Source: Takakia lepidozioides (Eukaryota; Streptophyta; Takakiopsida; Takakiales; Takakiaceae). Taken from it: a DNA stretch of 27,372 bases. Shown here piece by piece: positions 9,316 through 19,000 of the stretch. Position numbers and translations under genes: made by a program. The DNA lies in contig JAKLZA010000341.1 of NCBI GenBank assembly GCA_030704615.1, positions 1 to 27,372 of the forward strand. The letters are read 5' to 3'. How positions within the stretch are numbered: position 1 is the stretch's first letter; each line of letters opens with the position of its first letter. The notes below the pieces were generated by a model, which did no database searches, was not told the origin of the DNA, and saw only the letters and a list, made by a program, of their open reading frames with translations.

Positions 9316-11691
9316 ATGGAGGAACTAACAGACTATACGCTCGCAATATTACTTACGCAATGGCAGAGACACGAAACGAAAGAGCAGAGCTTTTCTCTTG
9401 AACAATGCTTGCAAGCCCCGCAGGCTTACAAGAGATTACCCATAGCTTTCTGCGGCAACCATACGTTTCTGCTTTGTGCACTACAGGCATTCCTGCAGTT
9501 GTTACAGCCAAAGCAGTTCTGTGAGTCTAAGATGAAGAGAGTGAGAGGAATGGAGGAAATCAGGGTGAAGAGCACCACAATTCTGCAGAAACAAACGATG
9601 GCTACCCCACAGGCGATAAAGATACTGAAGGAGCTGAGATTGGAAGGATTGCAAAGCATGGATTGGACACTACACCATAGACAGTACATGTTACAATTTT
9701 TGCAGAACTTTGAGCCAAAGACAGGAACAACAACGGTGAAGGGAGTTGAATTAATGATTACTCCCCTATACCTCCAGCAATTGTTTCGATTGCCAGCAGG
9801 TCATGTGTATGTGGAGGAACACAGGGAAAGACTGCAAATAGGGGATTTATTCCAAGAAGGGAGTTTCTTTAAAACTCAGGGTTATGCTTGTACCAAAGCT
9901 GTGTACCCAGGGTTAAAAGACATAGGCCAAGTATTGAACGTTCTGATTGCCCTGAAACAGAACCAACAATATTTGAGCAGATCCTTCACAGAGGAAATCC
10001 TCAAAGGCTTGAAGGGACAAGAGGTACCATGGGCGGACATAATGTACAACGCACTGGTAGAGGAGATGAAAAGATTACAAGGTACTACCGCAAAATCTCC
10101 TATCATAGTGTCTGGCCCAATCATTGCTCAAATAATCCTTAGTTCTGGCATACTTAATGCACAAGAAAGGAAGGAAATGGGAGTGTTTGAGCCAGAAACA
10201 ACTGCAATGGAAGAGCAAGGCTCTTCACACAGTGAGGGTGGACTAGCAGCACAACCCGAGACTAAGAGGCAGAGAAGGGGAAAGACTGTAGTGGCGGATC
10301 CACTGGCTTCACGGATTCCGCATGATAATGTTTCCCAAGCTCATGACCAGGAAGGGGCACAGCAGCACAAAAGAATGTTATTACTGGAAGCAGGACCTTC
10401 AGAGAGGGAGGAAGAAGTTACTTCTGCATCACAACCAACACAGCCACTTGAACGACTTGTCACAAGGTCACAAGTTATCCATGCAGCTCAACCCGAAATA
10501 ATTGATTTGGAAAGTGAAGGGATAGATATTCCAACTACAGAACAGATAGTGGCAGAAATAGAGAAAGGGGACCTTCTCTATGAATATTCTGGTCTGGTCA
10601 AGCAGACAGAAATCCCAGAGGTGCAACAGTTGCCCAAGAGAAATCCTGAGGTACATATAATGCACACACCTGTGTCGGAGGTACCACAGGCGGAAGGCCA
10701 TGACACTGTAGCACCGGTCATAAATGAAGTAGTTCAGGAAGAAAATCCGGTGGGACAATGGTCTGAATGGTTAGTGAGACATCATACTGTTGAAGATCGG
10801 GAGGAACAGCAGCAACCTCACCATGATGACCCTCAACAGGCAATGCTGATGAGTTCCATAGGCAGGACACTTAATTTGTTGGGGACTTATGTCAAAACCC
10901 ATGTTCCAATTACCCAATTGACAGCCTTGAAAGAAGAACTCAGGAAGGAGTTTGAGGCTCGACTTGCCACTGAGTGTGCAAACAAGGTCGATGAAGAGGT
11001 CACTCTCAAGATGAAGCAGGACTTGGCCAATACAGAAATGGCTTTGCAATTGGCCAAGCAACAATTGATTGAGGCAGGCCTCGCGCAAGACCAGTTGCAC
11101 GAAGCACATAAGCAACAGCTATACCAAATGCAGGTGCAGCATGAAAGCAAGTTGCAAGAACTGAATGCACTACATACGGAGTTGCAGACAGTGCATAACA
11201 GGATGGCGATACAATGCGCTACATTTACAACTATGCTTGACCAATCAACAAAAGAAATAAACAGTCAAGCGGAAAAATGTACGAAGGCAGAAGAAGAGAA
11301 TGTGGAGCACATGAAGCTCATTGTCGATATGAAGAATACAATCTGTCGCAATGAAGATACTTTCAAGCAATACAGGCAGATGGAAGCTGAGAATGAGAAA
11401 TACATCGTGGAGTTGCAACAAACCATCGTGGCCAATAGAAATGAAATCGCGGTCAGTAACAAGGCTTCGAAAGAAGCCAATAATCTACTTGCTGCCTATG
11501 CGCAATTGGTTGAGCCACAGGCGAAGCGCATGAAGGCTTTACAACAGCAGTTGGAATTGTATAAGCTAAGAGAGGAGCAAACTCTCAGGGGAACCACAAG
11601 CAGCTTGGTGGATAACAGCCTTATGCAGGTCTGGTTAGCACAAGGGCCAGTAGAGGGCAAAGCCCACGGAAGCTCACCCAAAGCGAGATGA
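9316..11691 (+). CDS. Element ORF3, downstream of pol, coiled-coil protein (about 791 aa)
   Basis: ATG 9316 opens a long sense frame after pol. I do not recognise the family. Residues about 1-280 look globular (GVELMITPLYLQQLFRLPAG, EVPWADIMYNALVEEMKRL). Residues about 280-510 are acidic, Gln/Pro-rich and probably disordered. Residues about 535-765 are strongly heptad-like (KMKQDLANTEMALQLAKQQL) and predict a long coiled coil. No signal peptide or membrane segment is visible, which argues against an Env glycoprotein. Translation would need an internal start, a subgenomic spliced RNA or readthrough. The last codons overlap the next ORF by 4 nt (ATGA). The step to that ORF is again -1, and a coiled-coil-like reading extends upstream of its ATG, so both ORFs may once have been one. 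Confidence 0.75.
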   Translation: MEELTDYTLAILLTQWQRHETKEQSFSLEQCLQAPQAYKRLPIAFCGNHTFLLCALQAFLQLLQPKQFCESKMKRVRGMEEIRVKSTTILQKQTMATPQAIKILKELRLEGLQSMDWTLHHRQYMLQFLQNFEPKTGTTTVKGVELMITPLYLQQLFRLPAGHVYVEEHRERLQIGDLFQEGSFFKTQGYACTKAVYPGLKDIGQVLNVLIALKQNQQYLSRSFTEEILKGLKGQEVPWADIMYNALVEEMKRLQGTTAKSPIIVSGPIIAQIILSSGILNAQERKEMGVFEPETTAMEEQGSSHSEGGLAAQPETKRQRRGKTVVADPLASRIPHDNVSQAHDQEGAQQHKRMLLLEAGPSEREEEVTSASQPTQPLERLVTRSQVIHAAQPEIIDLESEGIDIPTTEQIVAEIEKGDLLYEYSGLVKQTEIPEVQQLPKRNPEVHIMHTPVSEVPQAEGHDTVAPVINEVVQEENPVGQWSEWLVRHHTVEDREEQQQPHHDDPQQAMLMSSIGRTLNLLGTYVKTHVPITQLTALKEELRKEFEARLATECANKVDEEVTLKMKQDLANTEMALQLAKQQLIEAGLAQDQLHEAHKQQLYQMQVQHESKLQELNALHTELQTVHNRMAIQCATFTTMLDQSTKEINSQAEKCTKAEEENVEHMKLIVDMKNTICRNEDTFKQYRQMEAENEKYIVELQQTIVANRNEIAVSNKASKEANNLLAAYAQLVEPQAKRMKALQQQLELYKLREEQTLRGTTSSLVDNSLMQVWLAQGPVEGKAHGSSPKAR

Positions 11692-13082
11692 ATGAGCTCA
11701 GACTGCAGGTGCAGAACATTGCCACAACTACTATAGACAATGTCTATAGTAGGATAGCAGAGTTACAAGAGGATGTAGACGGACTCCAGACTCAAGTGGA
11801 AGACCTCACTTCAAACATCGACCAAAGAGTCTATATCCCTCAGGAACAGCTAATGGCTTCTTATTTGCAAGCCAGAACTCTGGCTTTTCAGTCTTCACAG
11901 GAGGTGCAGGAGATGCCAATGGTACAGGAACCAGTACCACCACCACCACAACAGGTCAGTGTACCAGTAGCTGAACCTGTGGTTACTACAACCACACCAC
12001 AGCCACCACAGCCGGAGGTATGGGGCAATGCAGCTTTTAACCCACCTAAAACTCCAGCTGCCAGGGAGTACAGTAGGGCTATGATTATGCCCTTCAACCA
12101 AATTCCCATCATGTTGGATTTGGCTTGGAAAGAATTTAGTCCTCCGCAGTCATTCGCACATTACTACCAAATCATGCGTATTTGGCTGCCAGTGGCAACC
12201 AGGACTAAAGTTCTTCCAAACAATCGACATATTGAAGATCATCACTTTGCACAATACTGGCACGAGGCAGGTACCATGTTGAGGGAATTGGTTGCTTTCC
12301 AGGTTGTACATGGACTCATTTATACCAAGACCAAGGAGATAGCAAGTATTGTCATGGGGTGCGGGCTATACTACGCTGCTTGTTTTCTGATACGTTACCA
12401 CATTGAGCAACAAAAGATGCAAGCACGCTTTCAAAGTTACTCCAGTGGAGATCATTGGGTATTACCTTCGGTGCCACCTCATATGTACCTATATGACCCA
12501 AAAGTTATGATACAGAAGGATTCTCAAATTCGTTCATGGTTTCAAGCAGCCTGCAACAATTTGTCAACACAGAAATTCGGACTTGATGACATTTTCTATA
12601 AGGGACATATCGCATGGAAATACTTGCACGCTGCACCAGTAATTGGTACCCCACTCATCTGGACAGACAAGGAGCTCAGTGTCTACACCAATTTTGCTGT
12701 TCAACGGTTACACCAGGTTGTAAAATGCAAACTTCCAGACATGGTAGGACAGCATTGTATGCCCCAGATGATTCCACAAAAAGTTCGAAAATTAAAACAC
12801 CTGAGAGGCGATGAGGATTCTGATACAACTGTTTCTTCACAAAATTCTTTTGACATGGGAGAAGACTATGCAATTCAGATGGAAGAGAAGAAACAAAGGG
12901 GATCTCCTATGCCGGAAAGATTACCTCGATATCAGCCTCCAGAAGGCCTCACTTATCCAGGTAGTGATCAACCATCTCCATCAACCAGAGACAGACCTCG
13001 GGCTCGTACACACAGCCCACCACGAAACTCTCAACGTCAACAAGGTGCTCACTCACAAAGGTTTGCTACTCGGAAACAGTAA
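11688..13082 (+). CDS. Element ORF4, last ORF before the polypurine tract (464 aa)
   Basis: The ORF starts within the ATGA overlap with ORF3 and ends 21 nt before the polypurine tract. Residues about 1-60 continue a coiled coil (SRIAELQEDVDGLQTQVEDL). A Pro/Gln/Val-rich linker (about 75-115, with VPPPPQQVSVPVAEPVV) is followed by a globular region of about 250 residues rich in aromatics (FAHYYQIMRIWLPVATR, ACFLIRYHIEQQKMQAR, HMYLYDPKVM). The C-terminus is basic and Ser/Arg/Pro-rich (RDRPRARTHSPPRNSQRQQ), a composition often found in nucleic-acid-binding tails. I do not recognise the protein. Its intact length and position show it belongs to the element and not to captured flanking DNA. Confidence 0.72.
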   Translation: MNELRLQVQNIATTTIDNVYSRIAELQEDVDGLQTQVEDLTSNIDQRVYIPQEQLMASYLQARTLAFQSSQEVQEMPMVQEPVPPPPQQVSVPVAEPVVTTTTPQPPQPEVWGNAAFNPPKTPAAREYSRAMIMPFNQIPIMLDLAWKEFSPPQSFAHYYQIMRIWLPVATRTKVLPNNRHIEDHHFAQYWHEAGTMLRELVAFQVVHGLIYTKTKEIASIVMGCGLYYAACFLIRYHIEQQKMQARFQSYSSGDHWVLPSVPPHMYLYDPKVMIQKDSQIRSWFQAACNNLSTQKFGLDDIFYKGHIAWKYLHAAPVIGTPLIWTDKELSVYTNFAVQRLHQVVKCKLPDMVGQHCMPQMIPQKVRKLKHLRGDEDSDTTVSSQNSFDMGEDYAIQMEEKKQRGSPMPERLPRYQPPEGLTYPGSDQPSPSTRDRPRARTHSPPRNSQRQQGAHSQRFATRKQ

Positions 13083-13103
13083 ACCGTGAGGACACGGCTT
13101 TTT

Positions 13104-13116
13104 GAGGGGGAAGGGG
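13104..13116 (+). other. Polypurine tract
   Basis: GAGGGGGAAGGGG lies 3 nt (TAA) before the 3' LTR. It would prime plus-strand DNA synthesis. The short gap to the LTR is slightly unusual. Confidence 0.85.
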
Positions 13117-13119
13117 TAA

Positions 13120-14063
13120 TGTTAGAGGACTGTAGGGGACTTAGACACTTATACGGGATCTGTAGGGTACCCTTAATTTTTGCACAGACTGAGACAAACA
13201 GGAACCTTAGGGGTGACAGCAGCGCACTGTAGAGGGGGGTTACATAGCCCACACAGCCGACACAGCAGTCACAGCCCACACAGCCAACACAGCCCGTCAC
13301 AGTCGTCACAGCCCACACAGCCCACACAGCCGTCACAGTCGTCACAGCACACAACCCACACAGCCAGTCACAGCCCGGCACAGCCACACAGCCAGTCACA
13401 GCCCGACACAGCCAAACACAGCCAGTCACCGCTTGACACAGCTGTCACGATAATAGGGAACGAAGAGTAGGACAGGGAACGACTGTGGGGAACAACACCT
13501 GTGAAGGGAACATGTTAGTTCACATACGACGGTTAGAGAGGGAAACGGTTAGAACCGCGGATAGGAGGATAAAGGGAAGAACGGGGAATAGGAAGGGGAT
13601 CATTATTCGGGGAGGACTTCGGAGACAGGCGGGAGCGGAGATCGGAGAGCACGATGAAGGAGAAAAGAGGATTAGTAGATGCTTGTTATATGCAAAGCTG
13701 TAGTGATATTGTAGAGCAGATTAGAGACATAATGGCTTCGGCCTGATACCTGATAAATCATAATCTGATACTTATACGATACAATCACACTGTGTAGAGA
13801 GATCTGAGTGAAGCTGTGGATTGAATGGAGGAGTTAAGGAAACCGATAAATTGATGAAGCAAACTGATACTTAATTATCAATGGTAAGGTAGCTAAGATG
13901 AATGCGGAAAAGGAAACAAATAGGAAACACCCCCATGATACACTAGCTGTAGGTCATGACTGATTGTTCTGCGCGGGCTGAGTACTTAGAGATTTCCAAC
14001 TCTTCTATCTTGGAGTTTCCGCCTCGGATAGCGAAGGGATGGGTGAGTAAAAGCCGCGCGACA
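13120..14063 (+). repeat. 3' LTR (944 bp)
   Basis: Begins TGTTAGAGG, ends GCGCGACA, and is followed at once by the GCAGT duplication. Compared with the 5' LTR it lacks one C and one GA in the CACAGCC repeat and has about five substitutions. It carries the same ATG that opens ORF1 in the 5' LTR; here that frame runs into flanking DNA and soon stops. Confidence 0.96.
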
Positions 14064-14068
14064 GCAGT
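14064..14068. repeat. Target-site duplication, right copy (GCAGT)
   Basis: Identical to 814-818 and directly adjacent to the 3' LTR end. Confidence 0.95.
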
Positions 14069-14148
14069 CATTGCCCATAGTTTGCATGGCAGGGTAGGAA
14101 ACTGAAACGGACATTCATGGAGCAGCCAATCTTCATCCGTCCAGGATC
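14064..14148 (-). pseudogene. Continuation (5' side) of the gene interrupted by the retrotransposon
   Basis: On the minus strand a CAG acceptor-like site (CCCTCCCTACAG, intron side from 14149) precedes an open stretch reading WTDEDWLLHECPFQFPTL and then CKLWAMTA up to the element boundary. If the element and one GCAGT copy are removed, this frame continues without a shift into the left flank (RWADSH...) and meets the TAA at 759-761. The exon assignment is an inference from frame continuity plus the splice-like site. No upstream exon could be placed with confidence. Confidence 0.45.
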
Positions 14149-14321
14149 CTGTAGGGAGGGGGATTTAAATGTGCCCTGGATTGTTTGTGAGGAAATTGCA
14201 GCGTTAGCTTGAAACTTTTCCAGCCACCGCGCTGTCCTCCTCCATCCGGAAGCTGCTGTCATTGAGCGTGGTATCCAGTACTCCGGAATTTGTCAAGGTG
14301 CGGCCACCGAAACTCTAGCCG

Positions 14322-14843
14322 ACTGCCCTTTATCATGGCCACGATATTGCTATGTTCAAAACTAGAATCAGGGACATCATTGTCTGGCTCTCTGTTTTCA
14401 CAGACGCTGCTGAATCAAGCAAGAGTCTTTGCGCGAATGAGTATCTGGAGGGATATACCGCTTTGAGCGAGGTGAGGGCGAGGGTCAAGCGGTCCGTGGG
14501 TCCTGAAATTTGTTGACCTCGATATACCAAGTGGATAGGGATGCCGGACAGATCACGCACGGCCTCGCTTTGGCGCTGGAACTGCTGCCAGTGGACCAGG
14601 GAGGACGGCACCGGGGAAAACTATATACGAGCAGATCACTCCGCTCTTCCAGTGTATGGAGACATTCGGCTGAGTTGCGAAGACGAATCGAACGGGCACA
14701 TGAGGCCCACAGTGACCTTGTCAATGTATGATGGTGGTATCATTGATGGACATGACATTTGTCGTCGGCTTAGCAAGGGTAGCAGAACGACCGAATTGCA
14801 GTTTACCTCGAGGTGCCGCAGCAGTAATGAGTTGTTTTTTTGA
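14322..14843 (+). pseudogene. Diverged paralog of the left-edge gene, with one in-frame stop
   Basis: One plus-strand frame is open over this span except for TGA at 14514-14516. Its protein aligns with the minus-strand gene at the left edge: SLWRWNCCQWTREDGTGENY matches LLRWNCCQWTWVDSIGETY, and VYGDIRLSCEDES plus TLSMYDGGIIDGHDI match LYGDIRIGVEDEN plus KLSIYDGGMIEGQDI. Upstream, HDIAMFKTRIRDIIVWLSVF matches the IDYAMY...DIVIWY segment. The copy is shorter, has an 8-residue insertion after EDESN, and ends at TGA 14841-14843. It faces away from the interrupted gene, so the two form a head-to-head inverted pair. The internal stop suggests a pseudogene, but TGA could also be a one-base error from CGA. 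The function is unknown. Confidence 0.6.
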
Positions 14844-14941
14844 GGGGTATCGAAGTTCGTCGACTTGGTGAAGCCCATGTAGAAGGAGGAAGGGCCTTAG
14901 TTTTGTCTGCAGTTGGTAAATGTGAGACATCGTGTCCGATC

Positions 14942-14947
14942 AATAAA
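14942..14947 (+). terminator. Possible polyadenylation signal of the 14322-14843 copy
   Basis: AATAAA lies about 100 bp after the stop of the paralog, in AT-richer DNA. Position and sequence fit a poly(A) signal. Nothing else is seen between 14848 and 15125. Confidence 0.35.
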
Positions 14948-15125
14948 CCCATCGTACCTCACTCTGTGTGATGTGTTTCATTCTGTTGAATAACTGTCAG
15001 AATTGGCCCACTGTTTACAATTTGATGTCTCATTTCTACAATTTGTCTGTCCGGATGAATATCCCAGAGTAACGTATGAGGAGTCATGTGTCAAGAATAT
15101 ACCAGAGTAACGCCATGTCGGACAT

Positions 15126-15931
15126 TGAAATGCGGCACCACATTTCAATGTGGGACAAGGAAATGCGGCACCGCATTTCCAGTCGGACAAGGAAATGCGG
15201 CGTGCCGATTGCCATGCGACATGGAAATGTATAACCGCATTTCAGTGTGGGACAATGGAATGCGGTGCATCATTTCCGTCCAGGTACACGAAATACCAAC
15301 ACGGGTCTATAAATTGGACAGACAACGAGGTTGGCATTGCAAATGCGGCGACGCATTTCCAGCTTGGCAATGGAAACTTCTTTTGGACAAGGGAATGCGG
15401 TGCCGCATTTCCGTCCAACACTTCGAAAAGTGTGACATTTCCGACCAGCGCGATGGAATGCGTTACCGCATTTCCGTGAGAGGGTCTGCAAATGGACAAA
15501 TTGCGATGTCCGTTCTGGAAATGCGGCGCCGCATTTCCATGTCCGTCATCGACTTTTTTTTACAATGGAATGCGGTGCCAATTTTTGCTGATGGGCCTGC
15601 AGTTCGAACAACGACCATCCCCAATATGGAAATGCGGCACCGCATTTCCAATTCCGCCATCTCGACCTCCTTGTTCGACCTCCTTGTTCGACCTCTGTAA
15701 GCGTGGTGGCATCCATGCAATGAGCGGGAGAGGCCAAAAACTGGCGTGTGGACAAAGGAAATTTTGGAAATGCGGCACCGCATTTCCAATCGGCCGATTA
15801 CTTTTTACTATGCCAACATTGAAATGGAAAATTTAGTCCCTCCCCTGTTTTGGAAATGCGGTGCCGCATTTCCAAAAGAGGTTTTTAGAGTTGCCAAAAT
15901 TTTGGAAATGGAAATGCGGTGCCCCATTTTG
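15126..15931. repeat. Palindrome array 1 (about 13 copies)
   Basis: Copies have arms GGAAATGCGG and CCGCATTTCC around a 2-nt centre (CA, TG or GC). Clear copies start near 15159, 15391, 15517, 15628, 15766 and 15852. Degenerate ones start near 15126, 15191, 15223, 15257, 15339, 15455, 15567 and 15910. At the left end the spacing is about 32 bp with similar spacer words (GGACAAG); further right it loosens to 50-140 bp. Spacers contain no gene. Small ORFs on both strands here read the palindromes as peptide (for example KCGAAFP) and are artefacts. Confidence 0.93.
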
Positions 15932-16011
15932 ATTTTGGGAGCGTCGTGGTTTGGGCGATTGTGTGGCTGGAATGCACACTGGAGAGGGGTCACGAATGTC
16001 GGGGAGATTTT

Positions 16012-16020
16012 CTTTATATA
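16012..16020 (-). promoter_or_regulatory. TATA-box-like word facing palindrome array 1
   Basis: The minus strand reads TATATAAAG, a near-perfect plant TATA consensus, about 50 bp beyond the stop of the ParB-methyltransferase gene and about 80 bp before array 1. It could drive a transcript through the array, or be chance AT-rich 3'-flanking sequence. Confidence 0.2.
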
Positions 16021-16065
16021 CTCTGGAAGAGAATTTACATTTACAGAGACTTCATTAAAATTCTA

Positions 16066-19000
16066 TTAATCTTGAAAATCATCCGAATCCTCATCCTGTT
16101 CTAGACTGTCCTGCTCCGCCTCCACCCCCTCAGTGCCTTTCTCATCTCCAGCGGACTGCTCGTTGGCCAGGCTTTCGAAAATCCCATCTTCCCTTGCGGA
16201 ACTGTCCATCTCACCTCCGTTGGGTCGTCTTCCTCCCTGTCTGCGTCGCTCTCATCCGCTGAATCACATATGTACTTTCGTACCCGTCTACCTGTCTGAG
16301 CTGCTGCCAACTCTTTCCTTATCCTTCTGTCCTCCCTAGCCCTCTCCAAAATCTGCTCTACTTTACTGGGATTCTCACTTCTTCTAATCGCTGTATTTGC
16401 GAGTTTAGCTGCATAACTAGGAAGGAGAGGAGTAGTCCCTCACGGGCTCGTCATGAAGTCGGCCCTCGCAAAGAACGGGACATTCTTCCTGGCAGGAAGT
16501 GTAGGCCCTACATGTTTCGACCCGGACCCTGCAATCCTGCACATGACAATCATCAACGAGACTAATGAGAACCACAGTCGGGAAATTCGTTTGACAAAAT
16601 GACCCAGAAGGCTTTGCAAACTTACAATGTTTGCACTCACTCGTATTCCGGGTTCTCCTCCGCATCAATGTCCACTGTGTCTTCCTCGGACTCCGACGAA
16701 TCCGAGGAGACTTCCGCTCTGTGGGAGCCTTAACATTCCGTTGCAGCCCTTCCAGATGGGATCCCCACACGGATGAATCCTCCTCGTAGGCAAAGAGGTG
16801 CCGGTCGGAAAAACGCCCAGCCCACATTGAGGCACCTGTTACAATGCCATCCACACATTACCACATGGCGCTTCAGATGTTGCGAACTACATCCTAACGA
16901 GAATTTGCAGAACAGCATAGAGATCAAGATTCTGCATACCTGTCCCACAGATGAGGTCGAGCACTGTGCCCTCCACGTCTGTGCATGTCTCCATAATTGT
17001 CTGAATGAAGGCAGGGCTCCGAGTCCGTGAGTACCGCAGGGGTTCCGTTGAAGTGAGGCTATGAGGGAGAAGTTCCTTGGGAACGTTGTTGAACAGAACG
17101 TCGTAATCGAGGGGGTCGCAGTTCGGGTCAACCTTTCCTCCCTCCTTCCGGAAAAGCAAAGGTGGAGTTCTCCTTCACAAAGCAGTATGCATCGAACTGC
17201 TTCGTCTGCATACACAGGGGGGAACGATTAGAAACCGAATGCGGCACCGCATTTGAAAACACCCAAGCAAATGAATGGACGAGTGCCAGTGTCGTAATCA
17301 CCTTCTTCCCTTCCGACCGAAGGCCCAGTGTGTTGATGCACGTCCACTTCTTTTTCAGAATCGGGACGGCGCTCTTGCGGGTCCACTTCGCAATTCCTGT
17401 CTGAGTGTTTTTTCCTCTGCTCGCCAGGACAACCACACAGCCTCTGTCGTCCAACACCATGCGGGCAAGCCCGAATCCTTTCTTCCAAAAGTCCTCCGAG
17501 TACCTGTTCCAAGATGGCAAAGCTTGCAGTCCTTCCACAGGCTCTCCGTCCGGAATATCCAAGATGATCATATCGCAAGACCACTCGGTGGCATTTCCGC
17601 CCCTCCTACAATCCTTGTCTGCACACACCCTCTCAAAGAACGAGACCATATTCTGAAATCCTGGGGTGTCGGAAGGCTCTTCGGCAGTCGCCTTCTTCAG
17701 TGCTCTGCCCTTCAGACCCTCCATGGTCTTCATGTATGCCAACTTGGCTGCCCGTCCATCCAAAGCCGCCAAGAAACTCTCATTTACACACTGGACTACT
17801 GTTTCGGGAGCCACTTTCGGCCTCTTCATTTCCACCGGCTCGAAAGGGTGCCCCCTGGGGGGTTGAAGAGTGCCTTCTTTGCCGAGCCAGTTCTCGTGCC
17901 TCTCGTGACAACGGTGGGCACAGGGGAGGCAGCCTGCGTTTGGGGGGTGGGCTGGTTGCAAAGTCTCCATCGGAGTCCTCTTCCTCACCCTCTTCCTGAA
18001 CAGGCTGTTTCTGCTTCTTGTTTTGGCGGGTGTCACAACAGCTGCTCCTTGCTGGCGAGTCCTCTTCTTCGACCCCTTCTGTTGGGCCTGCACAGCTGCA
18101 TCCACCGTCTTTTGTGCCATCTCAGCTGCCTTTCTGGATTCTTCCAGAGCAGCAGATTCCTTTGCCGACTTTGGCCCAGCAGGGACACGTCTTTCCTTTC
18201 TCTCTCTTCTGCCAAGGCGTGCAGATCTTTCTCAGACTCGTCAACAATACCGCCAGAAATCCATGTCCAGGTACCAGGGCATCCAACGAGATGCGCGGGA
18301 TGCCATTGTTTCTGCATCTCGGGTGTGTAGACACAGCTTGGGCCCGCCACGGTCCAAGCCATGAAGAACGGGGGCTCTTGAGCCAGGGCCCCTGTCTGAA
18401 GGAGCACGTATTTCATATACCTGCAAGGCAGTCAGCATGCGTGAGCATAAGATTGGACCAACCTACTCGCAGAGTGCCACCGAAAACATAAAATGCGAAT
18501 GCGGTGCCGCATTTCCGAGACAAACCTCGTAACCAGGCTTCGCATACAAGGGCAGCTGTGCTTCACCTGTAAACAATTCGCATTGCAGCTTTCCCGCTCC
18601 CTCCTGATGTGTAAACTCCACGCTCCTTCTTGCTGTCTGTAGCTCTCTGGCGAAAAGGTTGTCCTTGTACGCACATCTGAAACGTGTCACGTAGTCTTCC
18701 AATGTCTGTGTTCCATCCCATTTGACGTACAAGCCGAACGAATTTGTGTGCATTACGACTTGCTCCTTCGCATTCGACATTACCTGCGATTCCCAAATGC
18801 ATTGTCACGTAGCAGTTCAGGGAATTCATTTCAGAAAAGCAAATCTGGGGAAGTACCTTGAATTACCTGGAACCACCAAGTCATGCGGTTGAGCCACACA
18901 TCCACTGCAGGGTCGGAAACTTCGAGTGGAAAAGACCACATTGTCCTTATGCTCTCGGATGCATTCCAGATCGACAGCCACCGTGTCTGCCATTTCCGAT

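Larger units (their letters stand above)
819..14063 (+). mobile_element. Full-length Ty3/gypsy LTR retrotransposon, 13.2 kb
   Basis: The element has near-identical direct LTRs, a 5-bp target-site duplication, a PBS 2 nt after the 5' LTR and a purine tract 3 nt before the 3' LTR. The order Gag, protease, RT, RNase H, integrase defines Ty3/gypsy. No chromodomain is visible after the integrase. The PBS type, large size and extra ORFs on both sides of gag-pol fit the non-chromoviral plant (Tat/Athila-like) part of the family, which is an inference. Extra coding capacity is one ORF before gag and two after pol, about 1,450 codons in total. The LTRs differ by about five substitutions, one 1-nt and one 2-nt indel, so insertion is recent. 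The main ORFs are nevertheless broken by repeated -1 shifts. The insertion interrupts the minus-strand gene at 1-818 / 14064-14148. Confidence 0.97.

Noticed and set aside
9316-13082. Retroviral-type envelope gene
   Set aside because: The position fits, but there is no signal peptide, transmembrane segment or Cys-rich ectodomain; the region is coiled-coil and soluble-looking.
17275-18330. Plus-strand ORF of 351 codons
   Set aside because: It is antisense to exon 7 of the ParB-methyltransferase gene, whose minus-strand frame is supported by splice sites and methyltransferase-like motifs.
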